Shown here: one piece after another, positions 1 through 12,395 of the stretch
Numbering within the stretch: the stretch's first letter is position 1
How the letters are laid out: every line of letters starts with the position of its first letter
Assembly (NCBI GenBank): GCA_028386065.3
Contig: JAKUCV010004295.1
Span: 1-64,000, forward strand
Direction: 5' to 3'
DNA length: 64,000 nt
DNA from: Turnera subulata
Taxonomy: Eukaryota > Streptophyta > Magnoliopsida > Malpighiales > Passifloraceae
The notes under the pieces: generated by a model
The model's database searches: none
Told to the model about the DNA's origin: nothing
What the model saw: only the letters and a program-made list of their open reading frames with translations
Translations under genes and position numbers: made by a program

Positions 1-89
1 TGATTGGCCAAAATAAAGAAATATAATTAAGGCTGTGTTAGACTCGCTTGTGAAGCGAGGAATTTCTCGGACCTGTAGTTCGTACAACA

Positions 90-1060
90 GTGGTATAAAA
101 CCGGTCGATTATAAAAGGTGTTTGTGTGAAAAAGGGGAAAATAGTGAAATATAAAGCACAGTTTGTCACACAAAGCACGGCTTGTCGCATGTCGCACAAG
201 GTTTTGCTCTACGACCTGTATTTAATTATGAGGAGATAAACTCCCCTGTGGTGGATGCAATTATTTTAAGTGTTTAATAAGTCTGGCAATATATGAAGAT
301 ATATGAAAGAATTAGCAAATGCATCAAATGAATGTTATTACAGCCTATATTTATATGGATCCATAAGTCATGACATATGCATGAGAATCCCTGAAGGATT
401 CAAGTTGCTTGAAGCAACTAATTCCCGGGAATATACAAAATTAAGCTGAATTGATCTTTACATGATTTAAAATATTTTGAGTATGCATGAATTTATTATT
501 GCTTATGTTGTTTGTTCATATCTATATGTAATTTTTCATTATTTTGTGTTTAAATATTATTGGAACTCCTGGAGAAGCTTCCAAATGCCGTGCTATATTT
601 TGAGATGAAAAATCTCATAAAGAATTAGATTGGTCCTGAAGTACCCTATCTAAGTTAAATCTATATTGCTAGGAACATAAAGTCTGAAGCTTTTGACTTA
701 AGCCTATTGGCAAGATATAACTTTATTTTTATCTTCGGGGTATAATCGATGCGGTATTATGTTAACCCGAAGAGAATATAGTTGGCCTTTGCAAATGCAG
801 GTCCTTTATTTGATCCACAAAAGCACAGACGGACATCTGATACAAGTTTACACATGAAATTACTATATCATCGGGACCACAAAAGCAAGATGGCAAGAAA
901 GATGCTCCAACAACAAATTATGAAGATAATGCTGCCAACACTGTCCAATTAGAGTAATGATACATCAAAAGTGATCGGACAAAGCACATGTCACCAAAAT
1001 TGACAAGGATGATTGGCATGCAACGACATCAAGAGATCAAAAGAGGCCAAAATGAGGGGG
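90..1060 (+). pseudogene. Decayed Ty1/copia pol fragment (RT to RNase H)
   Basis: Translations in shifting frames give recognisable pieces of a copia polyprotein in the correct order. Reverse transcriptase appears as a relic of the YEE-x-SPVVDAI block near 220-265 and of MRIPEGFKL near 380-410. Further on come GPEVPYLS near 630, LARY near 705, and the RNase H tail (FANAG-x-L-x-DP near 790-820, a YEDNAA relic near 920-935). Stops and frameshifts occur throughout, so no protein can be made. The 5' part lies outside the window. It runs directly into the polypurine tract and 3' LTR that follow, so this is the 3' end of one old plus-strand element. The family assignment rests on motif order and is firm at the superfamily level only. 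Confidence 0.8.
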
Positions 1061-1182
1061 AGTAAAATACGCACTGCACTCTTTTTCCCTTCACCAAGTT
1101 TTTATCCCACTGGGTTTTTCTTGGTAAAGTTTTTAATGAGACAGTACTCCCTAAGCGTATTCTACCCAATATACAATGACAT

Positions 1183-1193
1183 CCAAGGGAGAG
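1183..1193 (+). other. Polypurine tract of the copia element
   Basis: The purine-rich run CCAAGGGAGAG abuts the TG that opens the LTR, as expected for the plus-strand priming site. A second purine run (ATGAGGGGGAG, near 1051-1061) lies upstream, an arrangement often seen in this type of copia element. Confidence 0.6.
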
Positions 1194-1513
1194 TGTTATG
1201 AAAAATACAACGTGTATGTCATTGTATATGGGTACAACAACCTGGTCCCCTCCCACTGTTTGTTCCTTCCTATATAGACATGTAAAGAATTCATTACAGT
1301 TGATGAGAAATGAAAAACCGAACATCACCAGCTCTTCTTCTCCTCTCTATCTCTTCTTCTTCCCATCTTCTTCATCTTCCCCTTCATTCATGAAAATTCT
1401 TTCCATTAAGCAAGTTATTTATAACAGACTTATTATTTTTAGCTTCTTAACATTTAGAATTCGTCTTATTTTATCGTCGCATTTGCCCCTAAAGATAAGG
1501 AAATCCTATAACA
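1194..1513 (+). repeat. 3' LTR of copia element (about 320 bp)
   Basis: It starts TGTTA right after the polypurine tract and ends TAACA, giving the short inverted termini expected of an LTR. A TATA-like motif (TATATAG, 1271-1277) is present. The 5' LTR is outside the window, so the exact right end and the target duplication cannot be confirmed. Confidence 0.6.
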
Positions 1514-1756
1514 AATGCAAGAGATAGGCTATAATTATATCATCCTGCAAAAGCAATAATAACCTCTGATACTGATATGAGTCCACGTAGCAACAAAAAT
1601 GGTTACGCCACAAAAATTAACTAAGTGGAGATGGTACCCAATTAGAAGAAGAAAAACAAAAGAAATTAAAGAGAATGAATTAATTAGAAAGTAGTAGCGA
1701 CATAGAACAAATATAGGTACAAAACAAGTCGATATTGATAAAGCATAATAATGGTG

Positions 1757-3860
1757 TTAGGTGTTCTTCTTGCTCTTATCCTGAACAACTCCTTCATTTC
1801 CTGCCAGCATCAGATATTTATCCTTCCTCGTTAATCTGGTGCACTCAAACCCCAAAGCGTCGGCCAGTTGTCTCTGGATATAGTTTGCCACCTCCCAACT
1901 TGATCTTCCCCCGGCGCATGTTAGCTCTCTGGGCAACTTCTCGAGGATCTGGATATGGTAGCTAGGTCTAGGGTTCATCAAGAAGAAGAAAGGATCCAAG
2001 CATTTCAACCCAGAAGCAGTAGTCCCATAGAACATGCTTACCCTGGTGTTGATGGCCACAGGGACTATATCCTCCGTTAACTCGGCGAATAAAGAACTAA
2101 ACCTCAACAAATATGGCTCCCTGCATGTGGTCCCTTCAGGGCACACCACCAAGTCACCTTCACTGAGTAGCCTTTGCATGGTCTCTCCATCTTGTTTCCT
2201 TTCTCTGGTCAACCTAACCGTTTTAATGGGGGCTAATAACTCCGACATCTTGCTCAGGCTGTAAGTGACAGCAGTGAGTGGTTTGGCCAAAGATGTGCTC
2301 AGGAAAACTGGGTCCAATAATGTCCTGTGGGTGCAGACATAGAGCACTCCTTTATTATTGCTGCTGTTGGGTCTGCCAGAGGTTGATGGGCTGCTGCTGC
2401 TGCTGCCTCCTTTTAGTCTTATGTCAACGCCGCTCAGGCACCCCAAGAATAAGGCTACTTTGTAAGGAAGGATAATGCCAATTAAGATCCTGAACATGGC
2501 AAATAGTATCCCCGCCGGGAGCCACATAAACATACAGAGAGTTGCCGGCGGCGTGGGTAAGAAGGCTAGTCTTCCATCATGGAACACAAGGGGTTTGGGG
2601 TACTTGTCCCTTGTCATCGCTGAACTTGTCCCGCTCTTGTTCTCTTCTTTCTTGTTCACCACATAACCCTCCTGTTAGCAAAATTGACAGAGCATCATCA
2701 TCAATACCAAAACAAGAATTCGCATCTCAATTTGTTTGACAAATCAAGCCAGGTGTTGATTATGTAATTAAGTTTGTACTACAAATTAAACACTTTTTTC
2801 TTCCTTGACGGAATGTCTGAATTAAGTCAAAAGAAAATTTTGGTTGGTAGAAACACTGGGGCACTATGTCGAATCTATGCATCTGAGATACACTACGCCC
2901 ACAATTTTTACTTTTGTCAAAAGCACCCTCTTAATTATACTATTGTCTAACTGCAGTTAAAAAGTTCCTGATCAAACAGATCACAAATTAAGAAAAGAAG
3001 AAAAGAAATGCACAATTCCTTAAAGTGGGCCCGGTCTTTCCCTTTTAAGGAATTACCTAAAATGGAAATACGTACCCTCTCTGATTAATTATGGCTTCAT
3101 CGAATTAAATAAATAGAAAGGTACCGTTGCTTATTACCTTACAGAGTGAAAGGAAGAGGTTGTCACAGGGGTCTGAAACTCCAAGGCCTATATCAGGCAT
3201 CCTGGCTCCAAAGTAGTCCTTGACGGCTCTGTGTTTTACAGGTAAACCAGATTTAGACACCAATCCGGTAAAGAAGTTCCCCAAGGTGTGCAGCTCTGTC
3301 CCAATAACATCCTCAACATCCAAATACTCCTTGAGAAAATTTTGAACCATCACTCTAGGGACGCTTGTGAAAACAACCCGGGACTCCACTGACAATAGCA
3401 CCTCAGTGGCCTGAAGATGCAGATTCTCCAGATAAAACTTGGGCAACACAGCTCTACCCACACATTCCATATCTTTTCGCCTAAGCCCACAAAAGGTTAT
3501 GAAAATCATGACCCTCAGCTTGAGCTCATAATCCAAGACCCACAAAAGGGGACATGATAGCAACAATATTAACGCTCTGATTATGCTACCACCTTCGAAA
3601 GCAACTAGCATGAAATAAGGGAACAAAGAATCTGTTCTTAGCAGGGCACCTTCAATGTCACACACCACTGTACCACAGCTCCTCTTCTCCAATCCATACT
3701 TGGTCACATTAGGGAAGGAATTAGGGGGTGACTGGTGGGATGATTTTAGAGTTGGGTTCTTCAGAAAGAACCCATAACTCCTCATCTTTTTTGCAGCTTT
3801 GTAACATGACTTAGCTAAGAGCTGGTATAGCGCCAGGTCTGCAAGCTTCAGTTGCACCAT
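1757..3860 (-). CDS. GPAT1: Glycerol-3-phosphate acyltransferase, GPAT1 type (two exons)
   Basis: Joined exons 3860-3138 and 2671-1757 (minus strand) encode about 545 aa. The intron 3137-2672 has GT-AG borders (AAG|GTAATAAG ... AACAG|GAG) in phase 0. The enzyme transfers an acyl group to glycerol-3-phosphate, the entry step to lysophosphatidic acid and extracellular or membrane lipid. Visible features: an N-terminal stretch typical of the GPAT1 clade (LLAKSCYKAAKKMRSYGF, residues 15-32); a HAD-like phosphatase domain starting at DIEGAL (68-73); hydrophobic segments near 90-110 and 285-320; acyltransferase blocks HRTLLD (H356, D361), PIKTVRLTR (389-397), PEGTTCREP (419-427) and VPVA (444-447). 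Both catalytic acyltransferase motifs are intact. The second Asp of the phosphatase DxDx motif is Glu, so phosphatase activity is unlikely. Arabidopsis GPAT1 acts in the tapetum; transferring that role here is inference. Confidence 0.93.
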
Positions 3861-3969
3861 TTGGAAGACCGTGGAATTTTTTTTGTTTTCCCTTTTAGGG
3901 AGGCCAGTTGATGGAGTTTATTAACAAGGAAAGGAAGAGGCAAGAAATGCTGTTAGGAATGAAAGAGAG

Positions 3970-4053
3970 ATATATAGAGGGGCACAGAGAGAGAGAGAGA
4001 GAGAGACGTAAGGGCTTGTGAGTGAGAAGAAGATGGGATGCATAGAATTTATA
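3970..4053 (-). promoter_or_regulatory. GPAT core promoter candidates with CT-repeat leader
   Basis: On the minus strand upstream of the ATG at 3860 there are two TATA-like boxes: TATAAAT at 4053-4047 and CTATATATC at 3977-3969. Between them lies a pure CT (GA on the plus strand) repeat at about 3986-4006. If the distal box is used, the CT repeat falls in the 5' UTR, a common plant arrangement. Which box is used cannot be told from sequence. Confidence 0.45.
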
Positions 4054-4080
4054 AGGAGTCACAGAAAGGTGGTGTAAGAT

Positions 4081-5825
4081 ATACTAATAACGTTGACCAC
4101 TGACCCATAGATATGATTGCGTTTTGGTCTGGCATACCGCTCCCATTAATTACAAGATTAACTTTCATCGTTTTCAGGGCTTTCTCTGTCTGGGCTCGAG
4201 TACTCCAGTCCATCCTGTTTTGTAAATGTAGAAAGTAGACAAATCGTGCTAATTTTTTATCTCAGGACAAAAATAATAGTCACAGTGAAAATAAAAATTT
4301 GATGATATTTTAGTTAATTCAATACCTAGTATGAATTTCTATGTTAAATTAACTTATTTGTTTTAATGGAGCTTAAGGAAAATATGCTCCCGACATCATC
4401 AATTTTTCCCCCTACGTAACTTCTTAACCAATAACCAGCAAACTACACTGGTATAAGTTGGTGACCCTCCTTTTGTAAGTTGTGTTTTCCTTCTGAAATG
4501 CTGTTGATCTCTCTTTGGTTATAGTAAAAAAAATAATAAAAAAAAAAGAGCACACAAAATTTATTTGGTATTTATTTGTCCAAGTCTCGAACAAAAGTTC
4601 CTTTTGTATTGGATTGTGTGCTTTTTTTTTTCTAGAGACCCATGAGCTTCTTCTGTTTGTCAACAGCCTGGTGATAGCAACTGGAAGCTTCAATTTTCAA
4701 CCCCATTGTGATCCAAAAGGACCAATCCTATCTCGAGTTAGATTACCCACACCATCCTATCGATTGACTTTCATTTACCCATCAAAAAAGTCAAAACCTC
4801 CACTCATTTTTAACCATTGACTTCTTCTGGTAAATAATACTACTATGGAATTTAATTATAATCTACTGTTTTGGATGGTTAAACAAGAATGGCCTAGGGT
4901 AGGGATCATTGCTGGCCTTCTGATCACAACTTATGGACGTCTAGGATGATATGCTGATCTATAGGATTGCCAGTGTGGTAGGACCCAAGCAAAAAGGCCT
5001 TGAAAAATTGACTTATATACACCAGTAAGTACCAGGCAACTTTTGTTTGGGAGTCGAAAGGAAAGGCTAATGGGTCGGTGTGAGAGCCCAACAGCATTTC
5101 ACCAACAAACTACTTGTTTCTTTCTAGTTCTTTGGTCCCTTTTTATTTTAATTATAAAGGCGAACGTCCCTTTTTTGACCCAGCCACTGCTTTCTAGTTA
5201 GGGCAGCATAGTTAGGTAAGGCAACGGCGAATTTGGCAGCTTACAATGTGCATGATTTTGTCACAGAATCTATGAGGAGTCTATGACAAATATTTGAACA
5301 TATATATGGAACTTATCTTGAGATGCTGTTAATATGATATGGTAGTTGAGATCATGCAAATCTCGTTAGTGTTCTGACGAGCTCTTGCTTATAGGATATT
5401 TCAGTTTCAAAAATAATAATAATCGTAATAATTTGGACGCATATGATTTGCATTGCATTGCACTGTAGATATTTCATATTTGGAAATCTTACTCCACTCC
5501 CGACATGAAGTGTACTTAAACGCAAAATTAATCAACAACACACGTCACTAGTAATACTAATAATTAATACTTTAAAAGATAGATAACAACAGTATTAATT
5601 TGGAAAATCCAATCTAGACGTGGGTCATTCGGTTCAAACCTGAAGGTGGCCAGTGAGTTAATTGTGTGTGAAATAGTACTTTTGGAGGTTGGGTGGCACA
5701 CGAATTTCTACGTTGGATTGGATGCATTCCAAAGCAAGCAACACAGTCAAATTCATCCATGTGAAACCTGGCTGCCTCGTAGTAAACATGATATACAGCT
5801 ACAACGGATGACTTCTTAAAATGCA
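4081..5825. other. Intergenic DNA, no supported gene
   Basis: AT-rich sequence upstream of the GPAT gene. The open frames here are short, have no family resemblance and no coding context. I see no tRNA, MITE termini or other element in this stretch. Confidence 0.6.
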
Positions 5826-5953
5826 TTTTTTTGAGTGTAGTCGGTTTCTTTTAGGGCCAAAAAGTTGGTTCATGTCTATTATTATTATTATTATTTTTTT
5901 TTGAGTGTAGTCGGTTTCTTTTAGGGCCAAAAAGTTGGTTCATGTCTATTATT
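5826..5953. repeat. Recent 70-bp tandem duplication
   Basis: A 58-bp block (5826-5883) recurs without change at 5896-5953, a period of 70 bp. The copies are separated by an ATT trinucleotide run that may have seeded slippage. Confidence 0.9.
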
Positions 5954-6870
5954 GAACAAGTATGAAAGAGTATTCTTGAGTCTGAACAGAAGGATGATTT
6001 TGTCAATCTATGAGTGCAACATTTTCAAATTCCCTGATCCCAAAATCTTGCTGAACTGCATGACTAATTAATTAAAACTCCAGCTCGATATTGGGACGGG
6101 CGGGTACGTAGGGGGGATACAGATTATTGCAGAAAACGTCTACTGAATTTCTCACCAATATAACAAAAAGGAACAATTTGCGGGTTCAATTCCTTGGAAA
6201 CTTTACAGTGATTGATTGCAAAAAAAAAATAATTGATAGAAATGTCTAAAGTAATTTCCAAGCACTATGTAGGCCTTATATATGAAACTTTATGGCTACG
6301 CTTTTGGCACCGCTTAGGATTAGAATAGTAACGAAATTTGGGTTGGAAAAATATAACTGTGCCAAGCCATCCGTTCCGTTACCCCAGTTTCACACAACAA
6401 CATCAGCAATCAATGGCTTACTAGATTATAGATATCCGGAATGCTATATAGTCTGCATTAAATTTAGGATGGCCATGGGTTGTGCCAAATAGCGGAAGTC
6501 CATACCCCCCCCATCTTGACCCTTGGATTTAATTGGATAGGATAATATATGGATCACACAAATATCAAACACAAAAGAAAATCAAGCAAGTTAGATAGGC
6601 CTAAGCCCATAACTATGACTTCCCACTGTCTTTGCATGGTTCTTATCGGACCTTAGAAGAGCGGTGCACTGCAGTATTAGGAGAAATGCACCTGTCGCAT
6701 ATTGGAAATCAGTAGTATATATCATGTCCCAGGCCTGTCGTAAGCCCACAAATTAATCCTACAATTCTACATTAATCGGTTAGCAAGATCCAATGCTAAA
6801 TCCATACTTCTTATAGTACTACCCAAATAACTGATCTCCCTGTACCGGCCCCATTTTTACATGGTACCAT
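5954..6870. other. Intergenic DNA, nothing recognised
   Basis: No open frame with family resemblance and no paired termini seen between the tandem duplication and the hAT-like MITE. Confidence 0.5.
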
Positions 6871-7365
6871 CAAGGTTTTGAAAACCAGACCGGTGAGGCG
6901 GGATGTTCAAGAAAACTGTATCCAACTGGATTTGACCGGAGTCTAACCGTTTGGTTAAAATAAGCTATTATTTAGGACAAAATTAGTCAAACTATGTTCA
7001 TCAATAATTTTATGATGTTAAATATTTTCAAAAATAATTAATAAATAATAAAATTATTTTTTGATCAAATAAATAAAGTGGAGATGATAAAAGCTTAAAT
7101 TATACATTGAGACTTTGATTAAATTCATTTTCAATATATAATAAAATTTATCTAACATTAACATTCGCTTTGTAATGGTTTTGTTGGTTGGAGACTTTAA
7201 ATATGATTAGGATCTCAAGAATTCAAATTCTAGTCTCACAAAAAACGGGCCGGTCCATCCGATTTTTACTGGTTAAAAAATATAAAGAACATCGTAGCAA
7301 ATCGGATCAGAACATGGCCACTTCCCAGTTGAACCGTCCAATCCGGTCCGGTTTTCATAACCTTG
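6871..7365. mobile_element. hAT-like MITE (495 bp)
   Basis: The left end CAAGGTTTTGAAAACC is matched, inverted, by the right end (7343-7365); 21 of 23 terminal positions pair. The flanks GGTACCAT (6863-6870) and GATACCAT (7366-7373) form an 8-bp target duplication with one mismatch, the size typical of hAT elements. The interior is AT-rich and noncoding. Confidence 0.75.
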
Positions 7366-7703
7366 GATACCATAGAATGAGTGGCACGCATAATCACGAA
7401 GCATAATATTAAGGAGGTCACCCGACAATGATAATAGGTCTTCTCGTACAAATACAAGTACAACTATACTCCCTTCCGAATTAATTGACGTTTGAGGGAA
7501 AAAAAACTGTTCCTAAAATATTGTCGCTTTACAATTGATCATTAATTGAGTTCTTTCCACACATATCCTTTACTTTATACAATAATTACTCTAATTTGTC
7601 TACTTTAATTAAAAGTAAAATAAGGATAAATTAGTCAAATAATTCAAGATTTTAGGCTATTAGTTATCCTCCTTAATTTGTGTGAGGATTCCTCAAGCGA
7701 CAA

Positions 7704-9233
7704 TGAAACACCCCGTCCTAAATTTACCCAACATACAGTATTAACCGAATAACAGCGCCGACAAGTGGCACAAACTGTGTAATACAACAGAAAACCGGCC
7801 CATTGGCCCAAAAATAATAACAATCACCCGACCTCGGGTACATCAACATCAATAGCACAGCGGAAGCATTTATAAACTCAATGTTAGCATATGCAAAGCC
7901 CGATGCAAACTAATGGATCCGAGTTCTGTCCGAGGGTACACTGCAGCTTGCCTCGTACGTACCTGTACTACGCACAATCAAACTACGTGACCGAGTCACG
8001 CAGGCGAGGGGTGAGTCCGAAGTGCTCACCGGGTAAAATCCATAAGTAAAGATAAATATACATGCAACCCATTAATAACCAAGTCACGCCAACAATAATT
8101 AACTAAGGTTCTCACAAACCTTAAATATCACTCTTTGTGATTCTAGACACACTATTCCAATTTTATTATCAGGGCCCCTATCACTAGTTAAATGGTGGCC
8201 GTCACCAGGTAGTCAAGCTAGCTAGCCCGTGGACCTCGCCCTGGTACCACCACGTAATAACTGGCACAGACAGGGAGCAGACCCCAAGCACACTCTCCCC
8301 CAGCGCCTAAAATAAAAATTGGTACAGACAGGGAGCAGACCCCAAGCACACTCTCCCCCAGCACCATAAATATAAAGACTACCATCAGGCTGTTCCAACA
8401 TTTAACTGTGACTTACTAGATGTCTAAGTGTTTCCATTTTATTTTCTTCTTTTCCCTCGACTTGTTACTATGTTACTATTCACCGACTATTATCTCATTA
8501 TCTCGAGCAGGCTCACGGCCCCTTCGCTCGTCTGGATAATAACTTAACCAAACTGTCATCACATAATAGTGCCCCCGGTACTCAACTCACACAATTCTCA
8601 TAGTCAACAACAACAACAATAAACTTACTTTAACCAACAATTCCAGCATCATCAATAACATCAACAATCAATCACAGGCACAAAAGTAGTATCATACCAG
8701 CAATTACACACACAGTAAAGAAACAGCAACTTGATATCACGGGCGGTATATAAATATTTACTTAGCATCACCTTAGCCGATAAATTCCTCCGGAAACTCT
8801 TCCTCTGGTTCTGGTTCCACGTGCTCGTTCACGTTATCAAATCCTATATATAATTAATAACAAATATGCAGTCACACAAATGCACAATAAACATGATATG
8901 CATATGATTATTATTCCGTTAACCATACCCGGGTAATATTCTCGTATAATATTATTTCCAAAATTATATGTATTTTCTTTCTCCACATATTATTATATTT
9001 CATGTATATTTATCCGGGTATTATTTCGGTATTATACTTTGATAATACTCTTTCCAAAATATTTTTATTTAAAATTATTTGTCATAACATATATTCCTTT
9101 TCCAAAATTATTACCTACTTCCCTTAAAATAATTACGTGACATATATATATACTTGCTATGTACCCATATTATGTGTATATTATTCTCCTATTATTTCCA
9201 GGAAATTATCAATTTCTAGCAACTATAATTACG

Positions 9234-9292
<59 letters not shown>

Positions 9293-10568
9293 TGTTACTT
9301 TTGTTTAATTAAAATCGGGCTGGGGTGAATTAAATGAATCAGACCAAGCCCAAGAGTCTCAACTTAAACCCACTGAGGTCCAGGCCCTCAGTTCCAAGAC
9401 AAAAAGGCCCAAGTCCAACCCATTGCCTTGGACCCAGCAGCCACGAACCATCTATGGGTTGTCCTCAACCTTAAGCGCGGCTGCTCACCTAGGCGGACGG
9501 CGGCGGCGTCGAGGCGAGGCAAGGAAGGCTGCAGGCGCGGGTTGGGAAATCTGCAGGTGTCGCGACGTGATGCGAGGACGGAATCGGTGGCTGCAGTGCT
9601 CGGGCGAGGCTGTGGCGCGACCCGTCTGGTTGTGGCTCACTCCGCCGAGCTCGCCTTGGTTGGACAGTGTTGCAGTGACGGTTGCAGGTGGGGGACGATG
9701 CGAGGACGGCGACATGTCCGCAGTGGTCGTGCGAGTTGGTGGAGATGCAACCCGGCTTGCTGTAGCTTGGTTCAGTGGTGTTGGCGGCGAGGAGCAACCG
9801 AGAGAGGAACGGCGACGACGGTTGCGAGCGGCGGTGTTGTGTTCGTAGTGCGGAAGGAGGAAGGATAGGGGCAGCTGGCAGCTGGTGGTTTAAGGTGAGG
9901 TGAAGAGGAGATAGTGGTCCGATGGTGGCTCGGTGTGTGTGTGTTTTGTTTTTTATATATATATATATTATTTTTGTTATTAATTTCTTTTTCTTTTGGA
10001 TGGGAAGGAGAATGTGTGGGTTGGACAGTGATGTAGAAAAAAAAAAAGACAGGTTAGTTATACTGGGTACAAAGTTTCTCACTGGAAGTTTGTTTGCAGA
10101 TGGTACAGTGGGTGCATGGTTTGGATTTGTCTGAAGAACATAGTTTTATAGGCAAGGGAGAGGGAACAGAACATTGTGGTAGACAAAAGGAAAAGAAGAA
10201 AAGATGTCGGTAATGGTCGAATAACGGTTGAATAACTGAGCATAATTATGGGGATTACTGTGTATGTGCATGATTAAGCAAGGAAGAATCTAACCCTGCA
10301 AAATATCTCTTATGCCCTTCTTCCTTTCTTTAATTTTCAAACTACACCAGGGGCATAATCGTCTTTTCGTAGTTTTCCAAACCGGAAAAATTCCAACTTG
10401 TCCCGGAAAAACTGCAAAAATATCCCGAATGTGGAACAAGGCTCGGTTTCGGGATCCGGCGCTCGATTTACCTTGAATTAATTACCCAAGATTAATTCAT
10501 TCGGTAAATCACTGTATAAAGACTTTTACAGTCCGGTAAAAATATAAATTTTTTTTCGGGCTGTTACA
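7704..10568 (-). mobile_element. Solo LTR of the main gypsy family (LTR 1)
   Basis: It starts TGAAACACCCCG and ends GCTGTTACA, with a perfect GACAA target duplication at 7699-7703 and 10569-10573. No internal region is present, so it is a solo LTR, 2,865 bp. By comparison with the full-length copy at 48379-58561 its sense strand is minus. It contains two copies of a roughly 60-bp subrepeat (8262-8372), an (AT)n run, a GC-rich block (9430-9900) and the conserved splice-like pair described in the findings. Confidence 0.9.
9239..9290. repeat. (AT)n microsatellite
   Basis: About 26 AT units inside LTR 1. Similar AT runs occur at the equivalent place in other LTRs of the family (31228-31265, 41053-41101, 41190-41217). 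Confidence 0.95.
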
Positions 10569-10651
10569 GACAATTAATTCGGAACAAAGGGAGTATAAGC
10601 TATAGGCCCTACTTATATGAGTGTCACATGTTAAGTGAGAGGAGTAACACT

Positions 10652-10826
10652 CTTTTTTTCCCATTCGGTATCCAGAGCTTTGTCCCAACTAATCCGGATC
10701 CGACCCGGGTCTCGTACCTGGTTATGGTGGGTGAGTCTTCCAATAGGGATTTTTTGCATATACAAAGACTTAAACCCGAGACTTCACTTAAGCAGAACTA
10801 AATCACTTACCACTTAGACCAACCCC
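10652..10826 (-). mobile_element. tRNA-derived SINE, copy 1
   Basis: Read on the minus strand it begins GGGGTTGGTCTAAGTGG (a pol III A-box-like start), continues with a B-box-like stretch and the tract TTGGAAGACTCACCCACC, and ends in an A run (T run at 10652-10659). A second copy with better-preserved boxes lies at 15895-16042. This copy has extra sequence near 10695-10725. I could not see clear target duplications. Confidence 0.65.
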
Positions 10827-11057
10827 ATTTTAGCAGAAGAGCAACAATGTCTAATACGAAACATAGAGCGTAATGAGAATCACAGATTACAAAACTAAAA
10901 ACCTATATTCTACCATAATCTACCATACCGTATGTCAAGTCAAGACTCAAGAAAAAAAAATAGCATTCCTTAGATTTTTTTGTCTTATAAGCCGATTGAT
11001 GTCAAGTTCTAACCGGAAATTAACAAGAAGGGATGAGAATATTGCGACCTGTCGTAA
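10827..11057. other. Short intergenic stretch, nothing recognised
   Basis: AT-rich DNA between SINE copy 1 and the Helitron 5' end. No element termini or supported gene seen. Confidence 0.4.
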
Positions 11058-11318
11058 TCAATATACTATATAAAAGCACCAATTCTAGAAAAGCCGGCAA
11101 ATTGACCCCATTACCCTTCATTAATTAAAATTGATACAATTACCTTTAATTAATTAATTAATTATTATTATTAAAAATATAAATAGAATTCCCGTTAGCA
11201 TTAATCAACGGTGGCAAATGCATGTAGTCGAGCCCCATCAGATGACAATTTGATTTGTGAAATCTGGGTCTCACGCAATACAAAATTGTCTTTTTCTTAC
11301 CCATCTTAGTTTCCTTTT

Positions 11319-12395
11319 GGGTTAATGGTATATTTGGTATCCCTAGTAGTTCAAATTCGTCAATTGTATACCCCGACTATTTTTTTCGTCAAATATGTAC
11401 CCGAACTTTGTGAGTTTGCGTCAATCTTATACCTCGGGCAGCACTTTGATGACGTGGCGTGCTGCCCGTTAATGGTAGGTTGCAATTTAGTCCCTGAGTT
11501 TCTAAATTATTCATATAAGTCCTATATTAGTATACAATTTAGTACATATATTTTTTATTATTTAGAATCAATCCTTAATATTATATGTAATTATTATTTA
11601 CACAATATTTGATTCCTAAATTATTTTTAGTGCATAATAATATTTTTATTAAAATAATAAGCATATAATAATTTTTTATAATAAGTTTTATAATACACAA
11701 CTAGTTATATTTATAAATTAATGTGTATATAGTACATAGTCATAAGAAAAATTCAATTATATTAATTAATTATAATTACTTATGAATGATTCAATACATA
11801 AAGAATATATTTTACTTTATTAATTTTAACAATATTAGAATTTAAAATACAAAAAATAATGAAAAAGTGGTCCCACTTGCCATGTATCAAAACAATAACA
11901 AGTTTGATGTAAGTAACTACAGACAGTAAATTATTATAATTATAATAATTATTATAATTATTGTAGGAGACTATTTACAAGAGTATTGATTTTTTTATTT
12001 CCTTTTATGATTAATTATAATTTAGTAATTAATTAAAATTAATCGTATATAAGATAGAATTATAACAATAAATATTTCACAAGTAATAATTATGCGTAAC
12101 ACTAAAAATTTAAACTAAAGTATTATCGTTCTTAAAAAAGGATTTGAATGAATAAAATAAAAATTTGAGGACTTAATTGTATAATTTTAATGGACCTACA
12201 TGATTAAATTTGAAATGTAGGAGGGCAAACTAACACAGGTTATTGGCGGGTTGCATGCCACGTCATCAAAATGCTGCCCAGGGTATACGATTGACCAAAT
12301 TTCAAAAGTACAGGTATATAATTGACGGAAAAAAAAGTCGGGGAATACAATTGACGAATTTGAAAGAGTTCGGGTACCAATTATACCATTAACCC
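11319..12395. mobile_element. MULE-type MITE (1,077 bp) with long inverted ends
   Basis: Left end GGGTTAATGGTATA and right end TATACCATTAACCC are exact inverts, and similarity continues inward for roughly 150 bp including a GCTGCCC block on both sides. A perfect 10-bp direct repeat GTTTCCTTTT flanks it (11309-11318 and 12396-12405), in the Mutator range. No transposase is present; the interior is AT-rich. Confidence 0.88.

Larger units (their letters stand above)
7469..10593. mobile_element. Stowaway-like MITE, split by a solo LTR
   Basis: The left terminus CTCCCTTCCGAATTAATTG and the inverted right terminus (CTCCCTTTGTTCCGAATTAA read from 10593) are Stowaway-type, with a TA target at 7467-7468 and 10594-10595. 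Removing the LTR insertion (7704-10568 plus one 5-bp duplication) leaves about 255 bp, a usual Stowaway length. The element therefore predates the LTR insertion. Confidence 0.85.

Noticed and set aside
1198..1527. 109-codon frame across the copia LTR
   Set aside because: It overlaps LTR sequence and a Ser-rich low-complexity run; no coding support.
9937..10082. Hydrophobic, aromatic-rich frames next to AT runs
   Set aside because: Translations of T-rich LTR DNA.
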